Below, piece by piece: positions 1-12,432 of a stretch of DNA of 64,000 nucleotides. The stretch covers positions 1,178,001 to 1,242,000 of the forward strand of contig MU119202.1 in NCBI GenBank assembly GCA_014904845.1, written 5' to 3'. Source of the DNA: Acephala macrosclerotiorum. Lineage: Eukaryota > Ascomycota > Leotiomycetes > Helotiales > Mollisiaceae. Positions within the stretch are counted from its first letter, which is position 1. Each line of letters starts with the position of its first letter. Position numbers and translations under genes: made by a program. Under the pieces are notes generated by a model that was given only the letters and a program-made list of their open reading frames with translations, was not told where the DNA came from and did not search any database.

Positions 1-3000
1 AGCGGGAGGGAGGCGGGAGGACCCTCACTCCTGTATGCGGAATCCTAAAGCTTAGTAGCAATAGTATGTACCAGAAGCTGCTTCTCCTAATTTGGAAGAA
101 GATAAACAAAGGCGGAACAGTCAGCGAGGTTGAATCTTGATGCCCGTATCCCGTGCTGCCAAGTCCTGAATATGCACCGAGGATCCCCTCCTCCTCGCGC
201 AGGATGAGATAGGCAGGGGCAGGAGAGCCTCGTTGCCCCTCTTCAGTATGCAAAATCCTAAAGCAGACTATCGATATGTAGCCGCACTCGTGCTTCCAAC
301 TCGGCGAGTACTAGCCGCCAGCCTGATGCCCTTCCTCCACACAGCCTCGTCCTACCCTCTCGTCACAATAACCTCTCTGCCTGCCGTGTGTATGAGTTGC
401 CGCGCCCCGTGCCGCAATCCTCTCCCGTAGAAGGAGCAAGCGCTTTGAAGTCAGATGTTAAGCGCCGCCTCGTGTGATTGTGTAACTGCCGTATGTGATT
501 GACGCTCGGCAGCTGACAAGAGGGTGTAAGGTTCGGCGGTTGAGAGGAATGTGATGGTCAATTCGGCGGCTACACAAACGCTTTCTTTCAGTGGTAGAGT
601 GATGGGATGGGATGTGGTAATGTGGTAATACGGCAGAACAATCCTCAATTCCTTCGCCCCAGCGTCTATCAATTTGTCCTCAGCCGTGTAGTAGACCTGG
701 CTCGTGGCTCCTACCGCTAGGATTGCAGATTGGCTTGCACCACACCCGTTGATAAGATCTCGTTCTGTTCTCGAAGTCTGGAAGCCTAAAGGAAGGAGGG
801 CTGTGGTTGCATGCGGTACTCGTTTGTGCGGCGGTTGCTCGTAACTTTTCTGCAGCTGAGGCTGGGATGGGGTGAGTTTCGGTAGTACTGCTGCAACAGA
901 TAAGAATAGGGGGATTGCGATGCGAGTGTAGCTAATCTTGACGTTGGCTGTATGGTGGGGCGTGATAGCGTTGGGGGCGAAGCTGAGCCTCAGATCAGGG
1001 ACCTGGGGTGAAGTCGAAATGAAGTGAGACGTGGGGTTCATTTATGAGCTTAAAATAGCTTCCGCTATTCCCAATCAAGCCATCTGTGTATCAACACAGC
1101 CAAAGAAACCATGGACACAGCATCTCTTGTAGATTAGTCTCCCATAATTGTTGGGAAGATCATATGAAGAGTCGGGAAGTGACATCCCTATCTCGGTATT
1201 TTTGGTGTCTTCTTTTTGCCAAAATACTACGTAGTACAAAGGTTGCGGACCCATTCCCAAATGGGGTATTTTTGCCCGCGCCGCAAACCACGAGATGCAT
1301 GTCAATGTCCGTCCATCAATCAACATGCATTATCCATACGGGAACCTTGCCTGGCGCCAGCCCGCGCATTCTGCAGCCATCCCATCTCATCACCTGCAAA
1401 GTATGGTATTATCCGTGACTGGCCACATCCTCTCTTCAATCTCATTCGTTCACTCGCGACTGAATTGTCAGCTTGCAAACCAAACATGCAACCCTAAAGT
1501 CGGGAGAGCAAGGCCGCATGTGTGTGTGTGAGAGAGAATAGACCGGACACGGATGCGCCGACTTACGGAAGGGTAAGAAAGTGTGGAAAGCTAACGGCTA
1601 GATTTCTTTCTTTTGAGTTCAGTAATTTTGGATTAATGGTAAGCTAAGGAAGGAAAGGGAAGGATGGGGATATGCACGTAATGCGGAGGGATTGGTTGAG
1701 AATAACCGATGGGCTTCTGACAGTGTCTACCAGGGTCTCTCTGTCTCTTCTGGTTCGTAATCTTGAATTTTGAATATCATGATTAAGCCGCAGATGGAGA
1801 AGTATGGAACATGTGGTAGAAACGCATAGCAGCGCATAGCGTCGCAGGGCAGACATTTACTTCTCAACTCTCAATCATGCCCAATGCCATCATTCCTTGA
1901 AAACAAGCTGAAGAAATCCCAAAGCAAAAAAAAGGGTGTGATGCTGTGAAGTGAAAGTGTGGACCTCGTGGCTCTCGGCCCGCATTGCGATTCGCCGTTT
2001 TGAGGGGGAGTGTTGTAAGAGGACGACGGGATAGGCTAATCGCTCTCATTCCCATTCCACCACTTCCGTTCTTCTTTTCTTGTGAGTGTGCTTCGAGAAA
2101 AGTTGGCTTATTTGCCGAATGGTACATTCGAACCCGTGGTGGTGCAGTGTGTTGGCGCTTTCCTCTCGGATGCATGGAGGGGTAAGGTAAACATGTGAGG
2201 ACAGCGCAGAGTTAGTGGGCTGGGCTGGAATGGGCTGGGCCGCATTGGCGGTTGTGCATGGCATGAACTCCGTGGGTAGTTGGGAGCATGTTTGAAAATC
2301 GCCTGTATGCGTGTGCATTGTGCTTTGATGGTCTGAGCCTGAGGGCCTGAATTCAAAGATGGGATGGTGGGATCAAGGGTCGTTGGTGAAGGGGCTCGAG
2401 TTGGGTGGGCTTGTTAGGGTTTTGGAATACATTGATGCTGCGGTTTGTGTGCGATGTTGAATGCCCTCTTCACAATGTCTGAAATAGGAGGGGGAGATGG
2501 AAACAATGGGGGGTAAAGTGAGATAATTTGTGATGTCAATTTCAATGAGGCGTTTTAATTAGAAGCGTCACAGGAATCATGGTGAAGGTGAAGCAGAAGT
2601 AGAATTTTCCGAATTTTTATTCTGAATTTGTAGTGTCTGTGATGAATGTAATGAAGGGTATCTGTAAGACGTGATCGAAATGCGCACGCAACTGACTGCA
2701 GAGAAAACAGTACGCCAGTGCAGCCCCATATGCCTCCAGAGAGTAACCAACTAGCAACTAATATTACAATTTCCCACACCGTGTGGTGTGGGTTCCAAAC
2801 AATGCGCAGCATCTCATAAAAAAGTTCAAAAAATTCAAATCCTCCAAGTTCGTTCCCAAATGCATATCCCCAGATAGCAAACTGTAATGTCCTAACTTTT
2901 CCCATGTCCTGTAATGCGTGATCTTGATTACCACCCAAATGCTGCCTGACTGATTCCGGAAAATGCGGGTGGCCGCTATCCATCTATATCTTACAATGCA

Positions 3001-3146
3001 CTGCATGTACAAGCACGCAGCGCGGGTATCCCGTAAGAAATGCGATGAAAACGTGATGGAAGAAACAGACCAACTCCTCCTCCACTCGTGTATCTCTTCG
3101 ACTTCCTGTCGCTCATGTATATGTATATGATGCTCGTAATGAAATC
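1..3146. other. Gene-poor left end, no supported gene
   Basis: I see no coding region here with a recognisable domain, fungal splice structure or homologue. The longest open frame (451-1041, minus) is listed separately at low confidence. A short phrase near positions 38-56 (tatgcggaatcctaaagc) recurs imperfectly near 247-265, which may be a small local duplication. The segment from 3012 to 3146 is probably the 3' UTR and downstream region of the next gene. Confidence 0.5.
451..1041 (-). CDS. Doubtful 196-aa open frame
   Basis: This uninterrupted 196-codon frame has mixed composition and one hydrophobic stretch near residues 43-53. I recognise no domain, signal peptide or repeat. Nothing nearby supports transcription, and in a gene-poor segment a frame of this size can arise by chance. 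It is kept only because its composition is less skewed than the other open frames around it. A lineage-specific orphan gene and a non-coding stretch are both possible, and the second is more likely. Confidence 0.15.
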   Translation of the reverse strand: MNPTSHFISTSPQVPDLRLSFAPNAITPHHTANVKISYTRIAIPLFLSVAAVLPKLTPSQPQLQKSYEQPPHKRVPHATTALLPLGFQTSRTERDLINGCGASQSAILAVGATSQVYYTAEDKLIDAGAKELRIVLPYYHITTSHPITLPLKESVCVAAELTITFLSTAEPYTLLSAAERQSHTAVTQSHEAALNI

Positions 3147-4346
3147 CTATTGTCCGGGTCTGCGAAGGATGTCCTCACAGTTGGCGTCGAAGCGCAGATT
3201 CCACAGACGAATAGAAGACATGAACTTCTCTGTGGCCTCGAGTTCACGATCACGACCGAAGATGGAATCGACGAACTCAGTACCTGCGTTCTTTCCCAAC
3301 TGGGAGGTATCCCTTCCGGGTTTTCTGCCTGCCTTCAACATCGGTGTCTCGCAGGCCTTCAACAACTTCTTCAACTTGTCCGTTAATCTCTCCCCTGATT
3401 CGATGAAGTCATCGACCATCTCTCTGTTCTCCTTGGTGCGAATGCGATCCATACATTCTTCTGCACGCTTGACCTTGCCCGCGAGCTGAATTAGCAGAAG
3501 CCAAAGTTCACCAGCCATGTCTGCGATAGGTGTTGCAGGACCGTGGTGGTAGACTGTCCAGTCGTAGATCCATTTGCCGAGACTGTTAGCATCAAAGACA
3601 CTGCCGAGAAGCATGATGGGTTCTTCTGAAGGGTCCCAGTTCTTGAGCGAATATCCGGGAGGAATGCGATGCTTTCTGGCGTCTGCCTCGGTGGCAACGG
3701 CGATGGGATTTGGCTTTCGCGGCGCTTGTGTCGGACGCGTCGTATGAGGTCGTTGTGGTGTAGAAGACGATTGACGGCGTCTTCTGGGTAATGGGTCGTT
3801 GTCATATGGCGACTCTTCTCTGTCATAGTATGCGCCTTGAGCCTGAGAATAGTAGTGCGTATCAGTGCCATGCCCACCATATTTATAACTGGACTTTGTA
3901 GGCCGGCGACTATATTGGCGGTAGATTACCCCATCCACCAAATAGTCTACATATTCATATTCGTCCTCGTCGGAATCCCCAAAAGAGGCTCGATATGAGT
4001 AAGAATTTCGCCGCTCATGATAGCGTGGAGCCGCATACGAACTGTGTTTTCGACTCACATTGGCTGTCGCGTAGTATCCGCTGGAATTATATCTGGGCGA
4101 GAAAGCTCCCCTTGGGGAGTATCCAAATGCATCTCCAGTTGAGGTTTGTCGTGCGTGGCGGGGCGAAGGTCCTGGTCGCGCGGTTCCAGGTCGATAGTAA
4201 CCATGGGCTCCTCCAGATGGGGATCCAGCGGGTGACGGTGTTGCGCTGTATGGGTAGTGTGCAGCTCCTGCGAAGCCAGGAGGTGGCGTGCTGTATGGCG
4301 TGTAGGTGTTCATGGTATCCAACTCTTGCGATGTCCCAACAGACAC
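3147..4346 (-). CDS. Conserved fungal protein of unknown function, disordered N-terminus
   Basis: This is a single-exon gene for 399 aa. Residues 1 to about 225 are low complexity (Tyr, Pro, Ser, Gly and Arg rich) with an acidic patch (DSDEDEYEYVDYLVDG) near residue 125 and an Arg/Pro-rich linker. The C-terminal ~175 residues look folded: a PPGYSLKNWDP start, then LLGSVFDANSLGKWIYDWTV, then a helical segment rich in Lys, Arg and Glu. From memory this C-terminal block recurs in Pezizomycotina proteins carrying uninformative names (such as cell wall protein gp1-like), so I assign no function. There is no signal peptide or membrane segment. A second Met at residue 12 (4313) is an equally plausible start. 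Similar proteins are usually one exon, which fits. Confidence 0.8.
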   Translation of the reverse strand: MSVGTSQELDTMNTYTPYSTPPPGFAGAAHYPYSATPSPAGSPSGGAHGYYRPGTARPGPSPRHARQTSTGDAFGYSPRGAFSPRYNSSGYYATANVSRKHSSYAAPRYHERRNSYSYRASFGDSDEDEYEYVDYLVDGVIYRQYSRRPTKSSYKYGGHGTDTHYYSQAQGAYYDREESPYDNDPLPRRRRQSSSTPQRPHTTRPTQAPRKPNPIAVATEADARKHRIPPGYSLKNWDPSEEPIMLLGSVFDANSLGKWIYDWTVYHHGPATPIADMAGELWLLLIQLAGKVKRAEECMDRIRTKENREMVDDFIESGERLTDKLKKLLKACETPMLKAGRKPGRDTSQLGKNAGTEFVDSIFGRDRELEATEKFMSSIRLWNLRFDANCEDILRRPGQ

Positions 4347-7300
4347 CCGAAAAAACGAAAAGAAAAAAGGTCGACACGCCTAGATATCGAGGCGTTGAAG
4401 GATGTGACGAGGTCGTCACCGTGGTATGTAGTCGGTACGAGAGGGAAAGGGAACCGTTGTCGTTGATCCGTACATGTCAAGAACTGGCTTTTCGAAATCC
4501 CACCGTGGCGAGGATATCTGTTTTTCGAAGTCGTCGACGTGCGATCGGCTCCGGAAGATTCGCGAAAGAGCTGGAGAGATCCCGCTCGAAGTTCGTATTA
4601 GTAATCGTGCTGGTAGCGCTTGGGGAGCAAGAGTTTGGATTGTGGATGGAAGAAGAATCGAAAAGACAAGAGGTTGGGAGGAAGGGAGTGAAATATATTT
4701 GTGGGCGATGGGAAATTCACTCGCTAGCCCGTGTGGGCTTATGCTTTGCTGGCGAGGATGGCCTGGCTGGGGCTAACAGGGGTCGCGTCTTGTTATGACT
4801 GCTTGCTGGGTCATCGGAGTCAGCTCCAGTTACAAAAATATTCTATTGGGCTTCGAGACAAGGGGGCTTCCATTTAATTCTGGAATGCGATTGCTGCGCA
4901 CTCGCAACATGATAGGAGCAGGTGAAAGCGGTGTGTGTGGTAAGGGGGTACTTACGAAAACAGCCCCTGAACTTCCACTTTGTGCGAACTTCAGACTTCA
5001 GGCCTAAGCTCGACCATGATTTACCAAGCGAAATTGACCAGAGACACCACCCCTCGACCGGTCTTATTTAAAAGAGATGGGGCCCGGACGGGGAAGCAGA
5101 GTTTTTCCCGCGAACCGCAACTGAGGACCGTTGGGAAGTGGGAAGTGAAAAAGATCCACACCTGCGCCGAAGTGCCAGTCCTTTGGGATCGTGAATACGG
5201 AGCCGGAGGCGTGGTGAGCGGATGGAGTCCTGGAGGGGTTGAGAAGGCGCCGCGACGATATATCGATATCGATAAGTCCGTACCGTTGCACAGAGATATG
5301 GTGGGAGTGTAACAACTTTCGCACGGTTTGTTTGGATGTGTCTTGCGACTGTCTATTTGACTCAGGGAAGACTCAGTCAGGAGGAGCCACCGGATTCGGT
5401 ACCGTCAGCGTGGCAAATCGATTCGTAGAGTTTGACGTCGAATTGGTTTTGCGATTCCAGTGCTCTGGCCAGAGAGTGGCCAGCCGTCGAGGCACAAGCA
5501 AACAAATTGCAATTGCTTGTCCACGGAGCTGAACCGCAGCAATTCTGGCTCAACAACTGGTCCCGGGCAGCCAAATGATATGTATTTGTCGGGTTCTCGA
5601 GCGCTGGCTGGTCTTGATTCTGGCTTCTTTTCGTACCACCGCCGAAAGGGCCGGACGACCTTGCTTCCAGGCTAAAGCGTGTTGATGCAATACGGACGGA
5701 TACAGGAGCACAGGTACGAGGGGCAGGACCAGAGGCCACGATCCGTCGTTCCAATTCTTACAGTAGCTGAGGTAAGAAGCTGCAGGTGCAAAGTATTCAG
5801 CCGATAACGTATGTTGTTGCGTAGTTTGGTGCAGGTGTATTTTGGTTGAGGCAGTACAGCACATGCAAGTGCAGCATGCAGATATTAGACGATGATGACC
5901 TCCTCCATAAGTGGCCGGAGGGAGGACAGACGATGCAGCAGCAGGTGAGCGAACAGTGCAGTGCTGTGCTGACAATTGGAATTGGAATGCGAGAGTGGGC
6001 AGAGTAGGAGAATGTGAACGTCAGAGAGAGGATAGCCTTATAGATTTCGAGAGGGTGGTGACACCAGAACCTCAATCGGAGAATCCAGGCAAGGTCGGGG
6101 GTCGTCAGCAGTATGTCATGATGGGCTTGTGACTGCTGACTCGAGTCTCTTGAGGGGAAGCCGCGCGAGGGGCGGCGGCGTCTCCAGCCTTCTGAATATA
6201 GACATCCGATACCCCTCCATCGCACAACTCTTCACGCCTTGTGCATCAATTCGCATTCACATTCACATAAAGGTCTCACACCCTCTTCGAAAGGTCAGCG
6301 CCATTGCAGTCACCATCTTCAACAATATCGACGGGATTGGGGGCCGTATCTCGACTCTCCAGCCAACCGATTGAGCGACCTGTCGCACAGTCCCTATCCT
6401 GGGCCATGGCATCGTTGCAAGTACCCTGGATTCTTCGCCATCACGCGCCATACTCGCTTCAAAGATCATATCACACAAATCAATTTTTCAGCACAGCGCG
6501 AAAGCATGATCCAGTGGTCGAGATTCAATCGCCCTGAACCCAATCTCACCTCCCGAATGTTTTGCTTTGCAATAATCACGAGTAGTCACGACATGTACCT
6601 AGGTATTGCGGCCGAACACCAGATGGCCGGCAGCATTCAGGAGGTCGTCCAGCGCCGAATGCACTGTGCGGGCCGCGACATGCTGCATTTTGGGGGGAGC
6701 ACCTTCCAGCAAGCCATTCCAGTGCGTGCCAGGATTCATCCCGGAACCCTGATCTCCTGGGTCTCTCGCCTCCTCCTGGTCCTCTCCCTCGTCTAGGTTT
6801 GCACCTCCGTCCCCTCCCCTTTTCTCAACGTCAGCTTCCTTCTCCTTCCATCCTAGACCTCCCACATGGTCCTCGCTCCTTCTTCTCCCCGTTAGCATCC
6901 CACGTACCCGAGCGCCTGGGGCATACCAAAACACACACGCCCCTTTGCGCTCTCGAATTCTGCCGCTCCTCCTTCGTTTCGATTGATTTGCTGCAAGCTC
7001 CTCCCTTGCCTTCAATTTGCAGAGTTTTCATCCCAGTTTCTCCAACACGAAGCCTCCTTCAGATAACGGTATGACTCAAGTGTTTCCTCACCGACTCTCC
7101 TCTGGCACTCGTGCTTTCTTCCTTCTTCGTGCCCAAAACACCACTGAATAGAGTCCCGACGATGCAATGGATTTGAGGCAAGCCACATGCATAATCCGCG
7201 ACTTGATTCGTTGGAGGTTGTCTAGAGTGCAGAGTCCCCTCTCTCGTAAACCCTGTACAACACCACGTCGTACAGTCTACTTCCCTGTTCATACATCCGC

Positions 7301-10300
7301 TCCGCTGCATGGCGAGGCGCGAGGTCCCGCTGTGATCCAACAGTCGTGCTGGATCGCCTAGCGTGCATGCAGCCCGATAGCAGAGCCTTGCCGTCCCTCA
7401 CTTCTCGCAAATATTGGCACTGCGGTGAACACGTTGCGTACAACAGGAGGAGAGGATGGTCCCAGAAGATGTCGGCTGATGTCATTTCAATGCCCACCTT
7501 CTATTCCTGCGCACAAAAGCTGCTGATTCTTTTTTATTTGAAAAATAATTCAAGTCGCTTTCGTATCCAATTTACTGCGGTGCCTGATATTGAATTTCCA
7601 CAGCAGTACCCACCACAAGGTTGTTATCGCACAAATGCAAGCAATAACATTTCATGTTTCTGCCACCCTCGCCTGACCAAAAGAAGAAACATTTCCTGGC
7701 CATAATGGCTGGCCCCCAAAACAATTGCAAACGGAGGCAGGCCCCGGCGCGTCCAGTACCAAGCCAAACCCTGAATCATCAGATGTTGACGCGCTTAGGG
7801 CACAAACATCTCCAATGGAAGTCATAGCGCATCACTGACTAGTGTCAGCCTCATGAGAATGAGACACAGTTCACGCAAAAGAAAGAGAAAATCTGGTATG
7901 GAACCAGGTATCGCGCTGATTGCGTCGCGCACGATAGGCATCAGCAAGTTTGTCCAGATGCGCAAATATCCCCCGTTTCGGAGCTGAGTCATCCACAAAA
8001 TTAATGAGGCTGGTATGGTACGGAAGTACGTACCCCTCTCCAGCCTTCGAGGCTGAGTCACGTGTGGCAAATAAAGTGAACCACCCAACCTTTCAACGAA
8101 TTTCTCGGCAAGCGAGGACTTTGCCTCATTATTGACGGCATCACCATGCGAAGGAGAAAAGTATCTCGAAAGTATGGGTTTCGGTGACGCAGTGTTTTAT
8201 CGCAAGCATGATTGCCTTCCCCAGGCTTCGGATTTTGTAACCTTATTTGTCAGCGGATGCTAATTCCATATCTCCGCATATAGGGGAGTCATATGATTGC
8301 GCGTCGGGGACGTTATTCGCCATCTCCTAGACACCTCGTTTGCGCTTCCCCTTGCGATTTGTAACCTTTCGTCCGATTTTCATATGGAAGTTATGCGAGT
8401 GGTCAAGTGTTCATCGTCGGGCCCGTTTGGAGACTCATACAAGGAGTCACGCTCGCCCGAAACATTGCAGGAACTTGAATTGAAGCTCCTCGTTCGTCGC
8501 GTCGCAATATGATCGCGATGAAGCATCGTGAGGCTGAGCATACTTACCAGCCAACTGCTGTCTGGTTTTAGGCCTCTGAGTCACAGTCCTCCGAGCAGCG
8601 AATCACAGTTCTTCACGTCGACGAATTAGAGAGGAGAGGCAACACAGCCGCGATTTATTCGTCGTGTTGTCGCAAATCATGCCCAATATCAAGATTCCAG
8701 GTATTCTAAGCGCGAACGCCCTAAGCACCGGTACCTGAAATCTGCCCAAGTCCGAGGACCGTAGATCATGGTTCGTCGATTCATCCTCGATCATTCTCCC
8801 TCGCCCCCTCGCGCTCCTACTCCCTCATCCTCACTTATTTTCATTCTAGAATTTTCTCTTCCTGCATGTGATTCTGCCACCATCCCCTCGCTGAAAAGGG
8901 GAAAGTTCAGAATCATGTCTTGTATCGAGCCCAAGGCAGACGCTAGATGAGGCATGAGGCTGAAGCCTAGGACGTGCATTGGGGTGTGAACTTCGCCCCT
9001 ATCTTTGTTTTGCTTTTTGGGATAGGATAGGAGAGGAGGGGTTTTGAGTCAGGGCTGGGGGCTGAGTGTGAGATTGGACAATGAGTGAGGATAACAGAAA
9101 AGCGACGTTTCGGGTCGTAGGCAGCAGAGTTTTGGAATTCGGGACTCATGAAGGGCGATAGGGAGGTGAGTCTTCAGTCCTGAGGCTCGATGTTTTCGAG
9201 CATTCGTTGGGCGAGTTTTATTATGTCCAGGTCTTTGGAGCCTGGGACCAGGGAAGGACTGCCGGGCATTCGCATACAAACTAGATCATCGAGAAAGAAG
9301 AATGGCCAGCTCTAGTTCACATCTCTATCATTGTCGGTCTGCTGTGAGTGTGGATGCCATCCTTGACTCCTTGACGATTCACCTTCCTGAGAATTTCTCG
9401 TTTCAGGGACTTTGAATTCCGTGGAATGTAGGTATAAAAACCTTATTTAAGTTCAAGTTTTGACAGACCAAGTTGCTTGGGTCTACCAGATGATCATTTA
9501 CATGGTTTAGAAACTCCGCACCGCTGTGGCTCATCTAAATCTATTCAATTACAACCTTCTGAAATCTTTGTTTACAGACAAGATATTTTTCTTTGGGTTG
9601 CTTTCCCATCCACTCATCCCGTTATCAACTTCCTTTCTACTATCAACATCCTTTCTAGTTCCGTCTCTTTAGTCAGTGGAAGTTGGCTCAACCCTTCAAC
9701 GACCACACACACTTCTCAACCACAAACGCATCATGCCAGACATCACCCTGCAGCAGTTGGTAACGTGATCATCGGCCACCATCGTCATCCTGACATGCCT
9801 AAGAAAGGCTTGTAGTAGTTGATCATGTCGTTCTTCTCCTGCGATGCGTGGGAATGATATACTTAAAATGCATCGCTGCTTTAAGATCCATTGCTGCTTT
9901 TACGGACCCTTCTATGTCGTGAAAGAGTTTTGGGACTTTTAATGGGGTTAAGTACTTAGATAGATTTAGAAATTATGTGTTCGGGACCAAGGGAGGAAGT
10001 GGTGGGGGTCATGTGATTCACCCCCCTTTTTTAGGGGGAATGTTCGAGTTCGTTCTCGAGTGAATATCGATTTTCCCCCCACACTCAAACCATTCTGAGA
10101 CCCTAAGATCGAAAGACTAACAACTCTTCGATGTTTCTCCACTCTTGAGGATCCAAAATCCTCAAGCCCCTAATCCCTCCCCAATGTTTTTCATGAAATG
10201 CTCATGCTACTCTCTATCTTTGTAAGTTCATGCTAACAGGTTTTCCAAGTCTTGAGTTCCGTTCCCTCCTGATACTGCTAGCGAGCCCCCTAAGCTTGGC

Positions 10301-10869
10301 GAATCTCTTACGCAAAACCATACTTGCAATTCACGGGCCTGCACTACGAAAAGAACATCGCCCGAGACCTCGAGTTTTGCTGCCAATTCTTAAACCATTG
10401 TTATCTTCACTATTTCATGTGCAAAGGGTCTTATAACCCAATTAATACGGTAGTCAAATCTCCAGATAGAAGAATGTAAATTGGGAGGTGCGGGGTAGTG
10501 ACTCTCAGCTTCGGAAATTCCTCGATATTGAGATTCGAAAGTCGGAAATGGCCTTCAAACCATTTTAGTATTTTTGCCCCTGGGCCGTTGAATGTATATT
10601 CCAGACAGCGGGGTAAGTTTAAAGAGTGATGCTGCATCGGCCTCGAAGCTGAGTCCCCTATCTCTACCTCGCTTAGCCTCTCAGATTCATTGATCAGTTC
10701 AAGAAGACAGGGGACAAGTCATACGAGAATGGCAGAAGATGCCGAGATATCTTTCCTTCCAGTATCCAAAATATAACTCTCCTACCCCAAAACCCCAAAC
10801 TCCAGCAATGCACTCCACCCCTCCTTCCGTTCCTCTCCCACCCTTCCCAACCAGTACCCATTCCCTCGC
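4347..10869. other. 6.5-kb stretch without a supported gene
   Basis: I read both strands and found only short overlapping open frames with no domain, splice logic or conserved composition. The first few hundred bases should hold the promoter of the gene that starts at 4346. Around 10020-10042 there is a small hairpin-like C-run/T-run/G-run. No tRNA, rRNA or transposon ends were recognised. The sequence is not strikingly AT-rich, so it does not look like a RIP-destroyed block. Confidence 0.5.
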
Positions 10870-11716
10870 TCATTGATTAAGCAATAACCCTGCAATCGTA
10901 TTACTACTACTCGACGTAACCGTCCCCGTCCCATTCTTCAACCAACAAGTCCCAAAATTTATCGGCACCTGGTCTAAATTCGCATTAAACGTCGCAGCCA
11001 CACATACATTACTCCTCCAATTGTGATTGTAACTCGCACACGCTTTCGCACAGTCGTCTATGCTGTATACCGTTATTGCTAAGATGTCGAGATCGCCCCC
11101 TGCGGAGACGAAATCGCGACCGCAGGTTACGGCGAATGTTGATGTGTTGGTCAGAGTGACGGCTAGGTTGGCGTTGTTTAGGGAGGGGCAGGAGAGGGCG
11201 ATTGTTCCAGTTGTTGGGACGGTGACTCGTGCGGTTGCTGTGTCTGAGGCGGATGAGGACGAGGATGAGGACGAGGCTGCTGTGCCTGAAGTGGTCGAGG
11301 CACTGAGCGCGGTGATGGTGGTGGTTATTGTCATAGTCGCGTTGGAGGATGATTTGTTCGAGCTGGGGTTCAGGTCAATTATAACCTTCTTTCTCGCGAC
11401 GTGGCGGTGGGGGAGAGGGGTGGAGAAACACTCACTTTTTGGCATTATTTACAGCCATCGTTCCGCCAACACCTCCTCCTATTCCAGCAGCGAGAATGAC
11501 GAGTATTAATGCGAGGACGAGGAAGAATGTCGTTGTTCTCAGTCCGCATATTGTTTTCTCCTTCACCAGCGTCTGGCTCTGATCATGATACGCGAAACCT
11601 CCATCGTAGCTTGGCGCTAGTTGGCCATGGTTGGAATACTCGTACGGCTTAGGGAGAGGTGTTTGTTGAGGTACAACTTCGAGTTGGGAATGCGAGTACG
11701 CTTCGGGAAGGGACAT
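10870..11716 (-). CDS. Single-pass membrane protein with Ser/Thr stalk and Cys-containing outer domain
   Basis: I propose two exons, 11716-11436 and 11362-10870. The 73-nt intron has donor gtgagt and acceptor ccccag, joins in phase 2 and gives 257 aa. Residues 1-60 are a Pro/Tyr-rich, probably cytoplasmic tail. Residues ~64-86 are one membrane helix followed by a Gly-rich motif (GIGGGVGGTM). Then comes a Ser/Thr-rich stalk with runs of Ser, and a C-terminal domain with paired cysteines (CPS, CGRDF, DDCAKACASY, VCVAA, TCW). The DDCAKAC pattern recalls PAN/apple-like Cys modules that are common in fungal surface proteins with this same architecture. That is an analogy from the motif, not a proven domain. 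The stalk suggests O-glycosylation and a cell-surface or wall-sensing place. The ligand is unknown. Confidence 0.75.
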
Positions 11717-12432
11717 CGTCGTTCCTCAGAATCCTTGAGTGCGAGAAGGCGTCTGGATCGGCATGAAGAGAATCAAAGAAAGAAAGAGAAGGACGAAGGA
11801 TCCCAACGGAGACGGAGCACAATCTGGGGGGGATCCTGGCTGTGGCACGCCACTGGACTGCGCCGCGTGAGATTGGGAGCCACCGAGGCTTGCAGAAATC
11901 AGGTACGACTTCTTGGCCTCGTTTACATGATCATCGGCATTTGAGATGGGAAATCCTTCCTTTCGAACTGCGCAGCTCGTGGAGCAACTTTTCCATACGT
12001 ACTGCATGTACAAAGGACTTCCTGCCTGCTTCAGGTAGAGAAACCTCGAAAGCAGTGAAGACAAAAAGGGGCGAAGACATTCAAAATATTTCGTTCGAGA
12101 AAGCCCTTGGCGTCATCCCACGGCGGTCCGTAATTGACAGGGCAAGGGTCTACCCCGGTTTCACAACTGATGATTGGACCTGGGGATAGATTAAGTGATG
12201 TGAGGCTTAGATTTCCACACCCCGACCTACTACCCGTCGCTTGGCGGCTCCTTCCTCATTGGGGGAAGATCCTGCGGAACAATTCTCAAGAAATTACCAA
12301 AATCGAAGAGAAAGATATGTCTTCAAAGTTTCACATCGTAATTATCCAAAAAAAAAAAAAAAATTTCAAAGATGAAAGATCGTGCTTGCAAGCAATTGAG
12401 ACTAACAATGAGAAGGATTTCAAACACCGCAC
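11717..12432. other. Intergenic, promoter side of the membrane-protein gene
   Basis: This holds the upstream region of the minus-strand membrane-protein gene and the 3' flank of the lactonase-like gene. A 16-A run lies at 12348-12363. No gene or RNA was recognised. Confidence 0.5.

Noticed and set aside
2105..2160. tRNA-like B box (GGGTTCGAA on the minus strand)
   Set aside because: No matching A box, anticodon arm or acceptor stem can be folded around it.
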